DNA from: Nitrospira sp.
GTDB taxonomy: Bacteria > Nitrospirota > Nitrospiria > Nitrospirales > Nitrospiraceae
Direction of reading: 5' to 3'
Length of the DNA stretch: 12,528 bases
NCBI GenBank assembly: GCA_015904055.1
Contig: JABMDE010000022.1
Location: forward strand, 1 to 12,528
The notes beneath the pieces were generated by a model that worked only from the letters and a program-made list of their open reading frames with translations, was not told the DNA's origin and ran no database searches. Below are positions 5,863 to 12,528 of the stretch, piece by piece; position 1 is the first letter of the stretch; the number at the start of each line of letters is the position of its first letter. The position numbers were made by a program, and so were the translations under genes.

Positions 5863-7140
5863 ATGCGAGTGTGGTTCATCATACTGGCGCTGGTGATCTT
5901 TGCGACCCCAGACGTCTTTGCGGCGTCTTCGCAAGTCGAGATCGTGAAAAATCAGGCCCAAGTCGGTACGCGGTACTTTGATCCTAATAGTCCGCCGGGC
6001 GATCGCCCACCGCTCAGGGGATCCGAAGAGGCGGTATGTGTCGGGGATTTCCTCTCCGATACGTCAATCGGTGGCCAGGTCGGGCAGATCGATTCGACGC
6101 ATGCGAAGGTGACGATCAACCGGATTAAAGTGACGCTGCAACTCAACGTCACGACCTGGCTGCCGAATAATCCACGGAAGTGGACTGTTGAACATGAAGA
6201 AGGGCATCGGCAGATTTCGGAATATTACTATCGGAATGCCGACGTGGTTGCCAGGCGCGTGGCAGAGCCGTACATCGGCAAGATGTTCGAAGTCAGCGGC
6301 CCGGATTTACGTCAAGCCTTAAACGCGGCGATCGATACATTCGCGAAAGAAATCACCAATGAGTACAACCGGCAGATGCCGGTCGAAACGACACAGGATA
6401 GGTACGATGCCATCACGGAACATAGTCGAAAAGAGATTTCGATACCGGATGCCGTCGCCCGGGCGTTGCAGGAAACCTATCCAGAGGCGGCCAAGCCAGC
6501 CGTGGCGCTCGTCGACTCTCCTGAATATCTGGCCTGGAAGAATTTCAGACCTGGTGCAAAGGTTGTGTATGCCGCTCGGTATTGGAACCTGGCCAGCACG
6601 AACAAATTCATGGTCGGTCCGATTACTTCTCTCAAGGCCTATCAGTTGCGGGGCATCAATGCGGAGGGTGTTAAGCTGTGGTTCAGCGAAGCTCCCACTG
6701 ATCGGTATGGGAGGCCCATGCCTCCGAATGAATGGGAAGAAACCATCGCCGCTCAGTATAATTCCAATGTCGGCCTGTCGGTGAATCAATCCCGCTCCGC
6801 CCAACTGCTGACGATCTATCATCAAGCCGGCAATCTTGCGATGGGTGTCCAACCAACCCCCCGACCAATTGAATCCGGTGAAGATACGATCGAGGTCAAT
6901 GGCGCGCGGATTGCGACGCAGTGGGAGTCCACTACGTATGAGTATGATACGTCGGTGTGGCCGACCTTCAAAAATTGCCGCCTCGTTATCAAGCTCTGGA
7001 CGAGCGACGCCGTGCCGACGGGCTTGGTTCGCAAGACCGAAGAGAGAACCTGCCCGCTGGGCGGGGATCAGTTGCCGCGAATCATGGTTGAAACGTATCT
7101 CCAGTCATTCGAAGGGTTTACGCCGGCGGCGAGCAAGTGA
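5863..7140 (+). CDS. Secreted HExxH (DUF922-like) putative metalloprotease, copy 1 (425 aa)
   Basis: The protein has a signal peptide (hydrophobic residues 3-19, cleavage likely near VFA-A at 20-21). The N-terminal domain contains WTVEHEEGHRQISEYYY, with a zinc-type HExxH motif at 111-115, and further on TQDRYDAITEHSRKE (177-191). The combination of W..xHExGH and YDxxTxH resembles the DUF922 putative zinc-protease family; His187 is a candidate third ligand. From about residue 215 a separate domain begins (YLAWKNFRPGAKVVYAARYW) and runs to the end; I do not recognise it. The likely location is periplasmic or exported. I preferred ATG 5863 over the in-frame ATG 5809. GGGGA lies eight bases upstream, and the extension is frameshifted in the other copy, where the gene also has 425 codons. 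Protease activity is inference only. Confidence 0.75.
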   Translation: MRVWFIILALVIFATPDVFAASSQVEIVKNQAQVGTRYFDPNSPPGDRPPLRGSEEAVCVGDFLSDTSIGGQVGQIDSTHAKVTINRIKVTLQLNVTTWLPNNPRKWTVEHEEGHRQISEYYYRNADVVARRVAEPYIGKMFEVSGPDLRQALNAAIDTFAKEITNEYNRQMPVETTQDRYDAITEHSRKEISIPDAVARALQETYPEAAKPAVALVDSPEYLAWKNFRPGAKVVYAARYWNLASTNKFMVGPITSLKAYQLRGINAEGVKLWFSEAPTDRYGRPMPPNEWEETIAAQYNSNVGLSVNQSRSAQLLTIYHQAGNLAMGVQPTPRPIESGEDTIEVNGARIATQWESTTYEYDTSVWPTFKNCRLVIKLWTSDAVPTGLVRKTEERTCPLGGDQLPRIMVETYLQSFEGFTPAASK

Positions 7141-7316
7141 GCTGACGGGGAGTGGATGTGTCGCGTTGTGGGGGAATAAACGCGGACATTCTACTTTCTT
7201 GCTTGCCAGACGTACTTGCGAGGATTGAAGCACGGGAAAAGGGGCCAGGCTACTTTTCTGGAGAGCTGCAAGGTCGCCCGCGCGAGCGTTATGAGGATGC
7301 CACGCACAGAGGGAGA
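7141..7316. other. Intergenic region with a 64-bp insertion relative to copy 2
   Basis: The region separates the secreted-protein gene from the convergent DUF1338/VOC remnant. It aligns with 11541-11652 except for about 64 extra bases at 7227-7290. No gene is seen. Confidence 0.5.
7227..7290. repeat. 64-bp insertion with REP-like inverted repeat
   Basis: This stretch is absent from the paralogous site at about 11629. It contains AAAAG and CTTTT arms around GGGCCAGGCTA (about 7237-7257), then a GC-rich palindromic stretch (CGCCCGCGCGAGCG). The arm pattern resembles short sequences I associate with REP/RAYT-type elements in environmental bacteria. Without a database search this is only a suggestion; there is no transposase nearby. 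Confidence 0.35.
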
Positions 7317-7706
7317 TCAGCGTGGTGCGGTCGATCTCATGAGGCTGTCGGCTTGCGGCGGCAGGAAACCGAGATAGCCGCGATGTCGTTCTGCCAGCTC
7401 TATCGTTCTGCCAGCTCTAAGACAGAGAACGGCTGGCCGTCGACAGTCTCAGGGGCAGAAAAGATTTGACGGAGATGGTCTCCGCGGTTTCCGACAATAT
7501 TTCCGGCGAAGACGACGCCGTTTTGTTTGAGCTGCTCGACGGCCTTCTCAATATCTTCGACCCGTACCGCGATGTGGTGAAAGGTCTGGTCGCCGAATTT
7601 CTTGACCCAGCCGGGGATGATACTGGTTTTCCCTCGATCGTCGCGATAGGCCTGATCGACAAACAGCGCCGGGTATCCGGCCTTCCGATAGACCTTGGCA
7701 TACCAG
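7317..7706 (-). pseudogene. DUF1338/VOC-type protein remnant, 5'-truncated and frameshifted
   Basis: This is the paralogue of the intact gene at 11653-12249. Homology begins at the residue equivalent to Trp76 and is then nearly continuous (WYAKVYRKAGYPALFVDQAY, FHHIAVRVEDIE, FSVLELAER). The first 75 residues are gone, including the metal-binding-type His in the DHLTIR motif. In their place is the 5' end of a PilZ gene at 7707-7739. A 17-bp tandem duplication (7386-7402 and 7403-7419) places a TAG directly after LELAER and shifts the remaining C-terminal codons. A frame of about 111 codons (7400-7735, TTG start inside the PilZ fragment) could still be read, but the product would lack a key ligand. 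I regard it as non-functional. Confidence 0.8.
7386..7419. repeat. 17-bp perfect tandem duplication
   Basis: TCGTTCTGCCAGCTCTA occurs twice in a row, at 7386-7402 and 7403-7419. The intact gene has a single, slightly different version near 11724. The extra 17 bases break the 3' part of the DUF1338/VOC remnant. Confidence 0.9.
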
Positions 7707-7805
7707 AGCATGAAATCGCGGATGTTGCCGTACAATCATGGTTTACTCCAGGGGAAAGTGTGACACGGGGTATCCCTGCATTCCTTGTGCCGATCTGATG
7801 CTGAC
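7707..7805 (+). repeat. 99-bp exact direct repeat, right copy (PilZ 5' fragment)
   Basis: This is identical to 1530-1628. It carries only the first 11 codons of the minus-strand PilZ gene (ATG at 7739) and its upstream region, fused on the left to the DUF1338/VOC remnant. To the right it continues into the native divergent spacer and the broken plus-strand PilZ gene. It therefore looks like the retained half of a split native locus. Confidence 0.9.
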
Positions 7806-7819
7806 TGAGCACTGAAACT

Positions 7820-7839
7820 TGTCAAATTTTATCAAACAT
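7820..7839. promoter_or_regulatory. Tandem 10-bp repeat in the PilZ spacer, native copy
   Basis: TGTCAAATTT and TATCAAACAT sit side by side, matching the two TATCAA units at 3418-3437. The spacing of the TCAA cores is exactly 10 bp in both copies. Confidence 0.35.
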
Positions 7840-7893
7840 ATTCAATGTTTACATGTGATGACGAAGATTGGCTCTGCTCATTCCTGGACATCC

Positions 7894-8236
7894 ATGAAGG
7901 CGATTTCAAACAGTCTGATGAATCTCACTATTGAAAAACGCAAGTAACCGCGCCATTCCGTCACGATTCAAATGGTCTTTTCCTCCGGCCACATCGGAGG
8001 CGAAGAAGGGACTATTCTCGATTTCTCATATGATGGGTGCTGGATTTTTTCTTCAATAGTGCCGACTCCGGAATCAATGAGTGAGATTCAACTCAAGCCA
8101 CGCCAGGGCCCGCCTGTTTTTGTTTTCAAGGCGGTTGTTCGGTGGACAGGCGAGTCGGCCTTTGGCGTGAGTGTAAAGCTAAGCAGGCTATGAATCGAGC
8201 ACACTGAGTCGATTGCTTTCCATATCCACTGCATAG
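7894..8236 (+). pseudogene. PilZ-domain protein, plus-strand type (decayed copy)
   Basis: This is homologous to the intact gene at 3492-3836. It starts with ATG 7894 but meets TAA at 7945-7947 (codon 18, Tyr in the intact copy), inside the RxxxR motif. The rest of the domain is still readable (GTILDFSYDGC, VVRWTGESAFGV). A net 2-base loss near 8166-8190 then shifts the frame, giving a premature TGA, whereas the original stop would align at 8234-8236. Two independent lesions make sequencing error unlikely. Re-initiation at ATG 7972 would give about 73 residues without the first ligand motif, so function is doubtful. Confidence 0.85.
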
Positions 8237-8286
8237 AAATATTCCGATGACCGGTCGCTGCTTCTTTGTCCGCCCATCGTGCTCAG

Positions 8287-8292
8287 TATGAT
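8287..8292 (+). promoter_or_regulatory. Possible -10 element (TATGAT) at the prfC start, copy 2
   Basis: The hexamer and its position relative to both candidate ATGs are the same as at 3887-3892. As there, no Shine-Dalgarno and no good -35 are seen. Confidence 0.2.
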
Positions 8293-9912
8293 ATGCTGCA
8301 CGGCGCTATGACTACCGATACCTCTCTTCTCCCTGAGTTGTCCGCGGCGACTGCACGGCGGCGAACGTTTGCGATCATCAGCCATCCCGATGCCGGTAAA
8401 ACCACGTTGACGGAAAAGTTGTTGCTGTACTCCGGACTGATCCGGACAGCCGGTATGGTGCGTGGGCGCAAGGGCGGCAAAGCCACGGCATCCGATTGGA
8501 TGGGCATGGAGCAGGAGCGCGGCATCTCGATCACCGCCTCGGCCATGCAATTTCCCTATAAGCATGCGGTGATCAATCTTCTCGATACCCCCGGCCATCA
8601 GGATTTTTCTGAAGATACGTATCGGACGCTGACGGCCGCCGACAGCGCCATCATGGTGATCGATGCCGCCAAGGGAGTGGAGACGCAAACACGTAAGCTC
8701 TTTGCCGTCTGCCGTCTGCGGCGCATTCCGGTTCTCACGCTGATCAACAAGATGGATTTGCCTGGCCGTCCCCCACTCGACTTGATGACTGAAGTGGAGC
8801 AGGCCTTAAACATTCATGCCAGTGCGGTCAATTGGCCGATCGGATCGGGGAGCGAGTTCGTCGGGATTGTGAATCGAGAGAACAGTCATGTGGAGCTGTT
8901 TAGCCGGACCGCCCATGGCGGGGCGACCAAGGTGGATGTTGATACCATGGCATTGGCAAACCTTGCACAGAGCGGAAGGGTTTCGCAGGAAGTTCTGGAA
9001 CAAGTTCGGCACGATTTGGAGCTGCTGGAGATTGCGGGAAATCCCTTCAGTCGAGAGGCCTTCCTCCAAGGGGATGTGACGCCGGTCTTCTTCGCGTCAG
9101 CCCTCACCAATTTTGGCATCGAGAGTTTCTTGGATGCTTTTGTCAAGCTGGCGCCATCTCCTGGGGCACGGCTAGCCGATGCCGAGAATGGAGCTGAACT
9201 GTCCATCGACCCGATCGAACGACCGTTCAGTGCCTATGTGTTCAAGCTGCAAGCCAACATGAACCCCAAACATCGCGACAGTACGGCATTTCTACGGGTG
9301 TGTTCCGGACGATTTGAGCGGGATATGCTAGTCAAGCACCATCGCCTCGATCGGGAGGTCCGCCTTTCCCGTCCGCATAGTCTCGTGGCGCAGGAACGGA
9401 GCATGGTGGAAGAAGCTTTTCCTGGCGACGTCATCGGCATCATCAACCCCGGCCTATTTGCCATCGGCGATACGATTTCGACGACCGGAGGATTCAATTT
9501 CAAGCCCTTGCCGCAGTTTCAACCAGAGATTTTTGCGCGCATCCGCCCAAGCGATGTTGGTAAACGCAAATCTTTCGATAAAGGCATGTGGCAGATGGCG
9601 CAAGAGGGAACGGTTCAGATTCTGCACAGTCTGCACGATCAAGAGCCCTTGGTTGCTGCGGTCGGACGGCTCCAATTCGATGTGCTGCAATATCGGCTGC
9701 GGTCCGAATACCGTGTCGAGACTATGCTGGATCAGTTGCCGTTTACCTGCAGCGCATGGCTGGAGGGCGATCCCGCAACATTCAAGGCCCCGTCGGCGTC
9801 CATGATCGTCAAAGATCAGCGTGACCGCATCGTCGTGCTCTTCGGCGATCAGCTTATGAAAACGATCGCACGGGATCGGAACCCCGGACATACCCTCCGA
9901 GACATGGGCTGA
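8293..9912 (+). CDS. prfC: Peptide chain release factor 3 (RF3), copy 2
   Basis: This is a complete second RF3 with every GTPase motif of the first copy unchanged (HPDAGKTT, DTPGHQDF, NKMD) and the same length from the aligned ATG at 8293. The frame stays open upstream to 8266, but that extension has no counterpart in the other copy, so I did not use it; ATG 8308 is a further alternative. The roughly 20 residue changes are scattered and mostly conservative. The densest cluster is QEVLEQVRHD to FSREAFLQGDV. Most nucleotide differences look synonymous, which points to purifying selection on both genes after divergence. The upstream PilZ gene is broken, so this copy probably relies on its own promoter. 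Two RF3 genes in one genome are unusual. Confidence 0.96.
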   Translation: MLHGAMTTDTSLLPELSAATARRRTFAIISHPDAGKTTLTEKLLLYSGLIRTAGMVRGRKGGKATASDWMGMEQERGISITASAMQFPYKHAVINLLDTPGHQDFSEDTYRTLTAADSAIMVIDAAKGVETQTRKLFAVCRLRRIPVLTLINKMDLPGRPPLDLMTEVEQALNIHASAVNWPIGSGSEFVGIVNRENSHVELFSRTAHGGATKVDVDTMALANLAQSGRVSQEVLEQVRHDLELLEIAGNPFSREAFLQGDVTPVFFASALTNFGIESFLDAFVKLAPSPGARLADAENGAELSIDPIERPFSAYVFKLQANMNPKHRDSTAFLRVCSGRFERDMLVKHHRLDREVRLSRPHSLVAQERSMVEEAFPGDVIGIINPGLFAIGDTISTTGGFNFKPLPQFQPEIFARIRPSDVGKRKSFDKGMWQMAQEGTVQILHSLHDQEPLVAAVGRLQFDVLQYRLRSEYRVETMLDQLPFTCSAWLEGDPATFKAPSASMIVKDQRDRIVVLFGDQLMKTIARDRNPGHTLRDMG

Positions 9913-10262
9913 TCTCCTCAACCCGTCGCCGCCCTGACGCAATAGCAGCCCACCGGCCTAGTTGAAACTCCCAGGATTGCCTCACCATTCAGATTCCAAG
10001 TAGGATAAAGGTCCACTGAGTTGGTCTTGTGTTTATCGGCCGGAAAAGGCACCTTCTATAAAGGGTGAGCGTGTCGATGTGGACACGACGCTAGTGCGGA
10101 GACCATGTGCCAAGTTGAGGAGTGTTGATCCGACGATGATCCCTACTCGGACAAGCTTGACATCGAGGGAAAACAAGGTGCGGAAAAGAACCCGCCTGCA
10201 CTGTAAGCGATGATCGAACGCTTACACTATCCACCCTTCAAGAAAGAAGACGGGGACCTCTC
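9913..10262. other. 350-bp intergenic region between prfC and the secreted-protein gene, copy 2
   Basis: It has the same length as the region at 5513-5862 and aligns along its whole length with scattered substitutions and compensating small indels. No gene is seen. It keeps the dyad at 10070-10087 and the GGGGA ribosome-binding site before ATG 10263. Confidence 0.45.
10070..10087. promoter_or_regulatory. Inverted repeat, possible operator (copy 2)
   Basis: CGTGTC and GACACG surround GATGTG. The arms match 5669-5686 while one loop base differs. The dyad lies just after a CTATAAAGG stretch, as in copy 1. Confidence 0.3.
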
Positions 10263-11540
10263 ATGCGAGTGTGGTTCATCATATTGGCGCTGGTGATCCC
10301 TGCGATCCCAGACGTCTTTGCGGCGCCTTCGCAAGTCGAGATCGTGAAAATTCCGGCCCAAGTCGGCACGCGGTACTTTGATCCCAATAGTCCGCCGGGC
10401 GATCGCCCACCACTCCTGGGATCCGAAGAGGCGGTATGTGCCGGGGATTTCCTCTCCGATGCGTCTGTCGGCGGCCAGGTCAGGCAGACCGATGCGACGC
10501 ATGCGAAGGTCACGATCAACCGGATTAAAGTGACGTTACAACTCAACGTCACGACCTGGCTACCGAATAATCCACAGAAGTGGACTGTTGAACATGAAGC
10601 AGGGCATCGGCAGATTTTGGAATATTACTATCGGAATGCCGACATGGTTGCCAGGCGCGTGGCAGAGCCGTACATCGGCAAGATGTTTGAAATCAGCGGC
10701 CCGGATTTACGTCAAGCCTTGAACGTGGCGATAGATACATTCTCGAAAGAAATCACCAATGAGTACAACCGGCAGATGCCGGTCGAAACGACACAGGATA
10801 GGTACGACGCTATTACGGAACATAGTCGAAAAGAGATTTCGATATCGGATGCCGTCGCCCAGGCGTTGAAGGAAACCTATCCGGAGGCGGCCAAGCCAGC
10901 CGTGGCGCTCGTCGACCGTCCTGAATACCTGGCCTGGAAGAACTTTAGACCCGGTTCGAAGGTTGTGTACGCCGCTCGGTACTGGAATCTGGCCGGCCCG
11001 AACAAATTCGTGGCCGGTCCGATCACTTCTCTCAAGGCCTATCAGTTGCGGGACATCAACGCGGAAGGCGTCAGGCTGTTGTTCAGCGAAGCTCCCACTG
11101 ATCGGTATGGGAGGCCCATGCCTCCGAATGAATGGGAAGAAACCATCGCCGCTCAGTATGATTCCAACGTCAGCCCGTCGGCGAATCAATCCCGTTCTGC
11201 CCAACTGCTGACGATTTTCCATCAAGCCGGCAATCTTGCGATGGCTGTCCAATCAACCCCCCGACCGATTGAAACCGGCGAAGACACGATCGAGGTCAAT
11301 AGCGCGCGGATTGCAACGCAGTGGGAGTCCGCTACGTATGAGTATGATACGTCGGTGTGGCCGACCTTCAAAAATTGCCGCCTCGTCATCAAACTCTGGA
11401 CGAGCGACGCCGTTCCGACGAGGTTGGTTCGCAAGACCGAAGAGAGAACCTGCCCGCTGGGCGGGGATCAGTTGCCGCGAGTCATGGTTGAAACGTATCT
11501 CCAGTCGTTCGAGGGGGTTACGCCGGCGGCGAGCAAGTGA
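10263..11540 (+). CDS. Secreted HExxH (DUF922-like) putative metalloprotease, copy 2 (425 aa)
   Basis: This is the paralogue of 5863-7140, about 90% identical (about 44 differences by my count), so it evolves faster than the adjacent prfC pair. The signal peptide, the HExxH motif (HEAGH here, HEEGH in copy 1; residues 111-115) and YDAITEHSRKE are retained. Changes concentrate in the signal peptide, the first 80 residues and the C-terminal domain, for example around the NSNVGLSVN segment. The ATG at 10263 has GGGGA eight bases upstream; no longer in-frame start is available. The function is unknown beyond a possible exported zinc peptidase. It is followed convergently by the intact DUF1338/VOC gene. 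Confidence 0.77.
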   Translation: MRVWFIILALVIPAIPDVFAAPSQVEIVKIPAQVGTRYFDPNSPPGDRPPLLGSEEAVCAGDFLSDASVGGQVRQTDATHAKVTINRIKVTLQLNVTTWLPNNPQKWTVEHEAGHRQILEYYYRNADMVARRVAEPYIGKMFEISGPDLRQALNVAIDTFSKEITNEYNRQMPVETTQDRYDAITEHSRKEISISDAVAQALKETYPEAAKPAVALVDRPEYLAWKNFRPGSKVVYAARYWNLAGPNKFVAGPITSLKAYQLRDINAEGVRLLFSEAPTDRYGRPMPPNEWEETIAAQYDSNVSPSANQSRSAQLLTIFHQAGNLAMAVQSTPRPIETGEDTIEVNSARIATQWESATYEYDTSVWPTFKNCRLVIKLWTSDAVPTRLVRKTEERTCPLGGDQLPRVMVETYLQSFEGVTPAASK

Positions 11541-11652
11541 GCCGGAGGGGGAGCGGAAGTGTAGCGCTGTGGGGGATACACGCAGACATGCTACATCTCT
11601 TGGTTGCCAGCCCAACTTGTGAAGATATGAAGATGCCACGCACGGCGCGAGA
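11541..11652. other. Short intergenic region between convergent genes
   Basis: These 112 bp separate the 3' ends of the secreted-protein and DUF1338/VOC genes. No clear hairpin with a T-tract is visible. The region lacks the 64-bp insertion seen in the paralogous site. Confidence 0.4.
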
Positions 11653-12249
11653 TCAGCGCGGCGCGGTCGATTTCATAAGACTGTCGGCTTGCGGAGGCAG
11701 GAAGCCAAGATAGCCGCGATGCCGTTCCGCCAGTTCTAAGACGGAGAACGGTTGGCCGTCGACGGTCTCAGGGGCAGAAAAGATTTGCCGGAGACGGTCT
11801 CCGCGGTTTCCGACAATATTTCCAGCGAAGACGACGCCGTTCTGTTTGAGCCGCTCGACTGCCTGTTCGATATCTTCGACCCGTACCGCCACATGGTGAA
11901 AGATCTGGTCGCCGAATTTCTTGACCCAGCCGGGGATGATGCTGGTTTTCCCTCGATTGTCGCTATAGGCCTGATCCACAAAGAGCGCAGGGTATCCGGC
12001 CTTCCGATAGACCTTGGCATACCAGTCGTCGTACTCGAGCGTTTCATCGTAGGTATAGCCTAAGGCAACAAATGGTTCCGCTCCACGATCGATATCGAAC
12101 GTGCGGATCGTCAGATGGTCGATCACGGGGGAGAACCCGACCCCGGCATCGTCGAGCATGGTCTTCAGCAGTCCGGCCGCTCGATTATTCAGGACATAGT
12201 CGGCGACCATCCGTTCGATGAGGGAGTCCAATGCTGTGGCGTGATCCAT
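11653..12249 (-). CDS. DUF1338/VOC-type dioxygenase-like protein (possible 2-oxoadipate dioxygenase/decarboxylase relative)
   Basis: This 198-residue protein has an N-terminal helical part. It then carries DHLTIRTF (His45, Arg49), FHHVAVRVEDIEQAVERL (His118/119) and FSVLELAER (Glu172). A His/His/Glu arrangement is the metal site of VOC-fold enzymes. In HglS, the DUF1338 enzyme converting 2-oxoadipate to 2-hydroxyglutarate, I recall the first ligand His and a substrate-binding Arg four residues apart, as here. The protein is much shorter than HglS (about 460 residues), so it would belong to a compact branch or be another VOC protein. GGGAGG lies eight bases before ATG 12249. It sits 96 bp downstream of an ALDH7-type gene on the same strand, which fits a lysine or aminoadipate catabolic operon. 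The general fold is fairly sure; the substrate is inference. Confidence 0.7.
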   Translation of the reverse strand: MDHATALDSLIERMVADYVLNNRAAGLLKTMLDDAGVGFSPVIDHLTIRTFDIDRGAEPFVALGYTYDETLEYDDWYAKVYRKAGYPALFVDQAYSDNRGKTSIIPGWVKKFGDQIFHHVAVRVEDIEQAVERLKQNGVVFAGNIVGNRGDRLRQIFSAPETVDGQPFSVLELAERHRGYLGFLPPQADSLMKSTAPR

Positions 12250-12319
12250 GATAGCAACCTCCCGAATAGGATCGTCACGCGTTAGGCGTCAATCGAGAGA
12301 AGAAGCTGCTGGGCTGTTG

Positions 12320-12342
12320 CGAATGACGTGTGACGAATGACG
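12320..12342. repeat. Short direct repeat in the ALDH-VOC spacer
   Basis: CGAATGACG occurs at 12320-12328 and again at 12334-12342, just downstream of the aldehyde dehydrogenase stop codon. It may be a degenerate intergenic microsatellite. No regulatory role can be shown. Confidence 0.4.
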
Positions 12343-12345
12343 GCT

Positions 12346-12528
<183 letters not shown>

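Larger units (their letters stand above)
1629..7706. other. Inserted segment with a second, diverged cassette
   Basis: The 6,078-bp segment lies between two exact 99-bp repeats (repeat period 6,177 bp). It contains, in order, a 3'-truncated FnIII gene, an empty spacer, and a full cassette from membrane protein to secreted protein. It ends inside a DUF1338/VOC gene at the codon for the residue equivalent to Trp76. Removing the segment and one repeat restores a simple order at the other copy: membrane protein, PilZ, divergent PilZ, prfC, secreted protein, DUF1338/VOC, ALDH. No integrase, transposase, terminal inverted repeats or short target duplication is visible. Confidence 0.65.

Noticed and set aside
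1530..7805. Composite transposon or integron-type element
   Set aside because: No transposase, integrase, terminal inverted repeats or short target duplication was found. The 99-bp repeat is ordinary PilZ 5' sequence, not an IS end or att core flanking a tRNA.

Overview
The window looks like a bacterial chromosome segment of moderate-to-high GC. The mix of single-domain PilZ proteins, an uncharacterised secreted HExxH protein and a lysine-catabolism-like gene pair would fit a Nitrospira-like (Nitrospirota) genome. That assignment is an impression from gene style only, because no taxonomic marker is present.

Layout. At the left edge is the N-terminal part of a cytochrome P450 on the minus strand. 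The rest is dominated by one gene cassette present about twice. Its order is: small three-helix membrane protein (+), PilZ protein (-, convergent and abutting), a second PilZ protein (+, divergent), prfC encoding release factor RF3 (+), a secreted HExxH protein (+), and a DUF1338/VOC-type protein (-). At the right edge is the C-terminus of an ALDH7-type aldehyde dehydrogenase (-).

The native copy appears to be split. Its left part (about 717-1628: membrane protein and minus-strand PilZ) and its right part (7806 onward: decayed plus-strand PilZ, prfC, secreted protein, intact DUF1338/VOC gene) would be contiguous if 1629-7706 were removed. That middle segment holds a truncated fibronectin-III protein gene, an empty stretch, and a second, diverged copy of the cassette that ends inside its DUF1338/VOC gene. 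The segment is bracketed by an exact 99-bp direct repeat (1530-1628 and 7707-7805). The paralogous genes differ by several percent, so the second copy seems to come from a diverged source and to have been placed here more recently, or the arrangement is an assembly artefact.

Decay is reciprocal. The plus-strand PilZ gene is intact in the inserted copy and broken in the native one. The DUF1338/VOC gene is intact in the native copy and broken in the inserted one. Both prfC genes, both membrane-protein genes, both minus-strand PilZ genes and both secreted-protein genes remain open.

Functionally, the PilZ proteins point to cyclic-di-GMP responses and RF3 to translation termination. The DUF1338/VOC plus ALDH7 pair suggests the 2-aminoadipate/2-oxoadipate part of lysine degradation. 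Why PilZ, RF3 and the secreted protein travel together cannot be told from the sequence.
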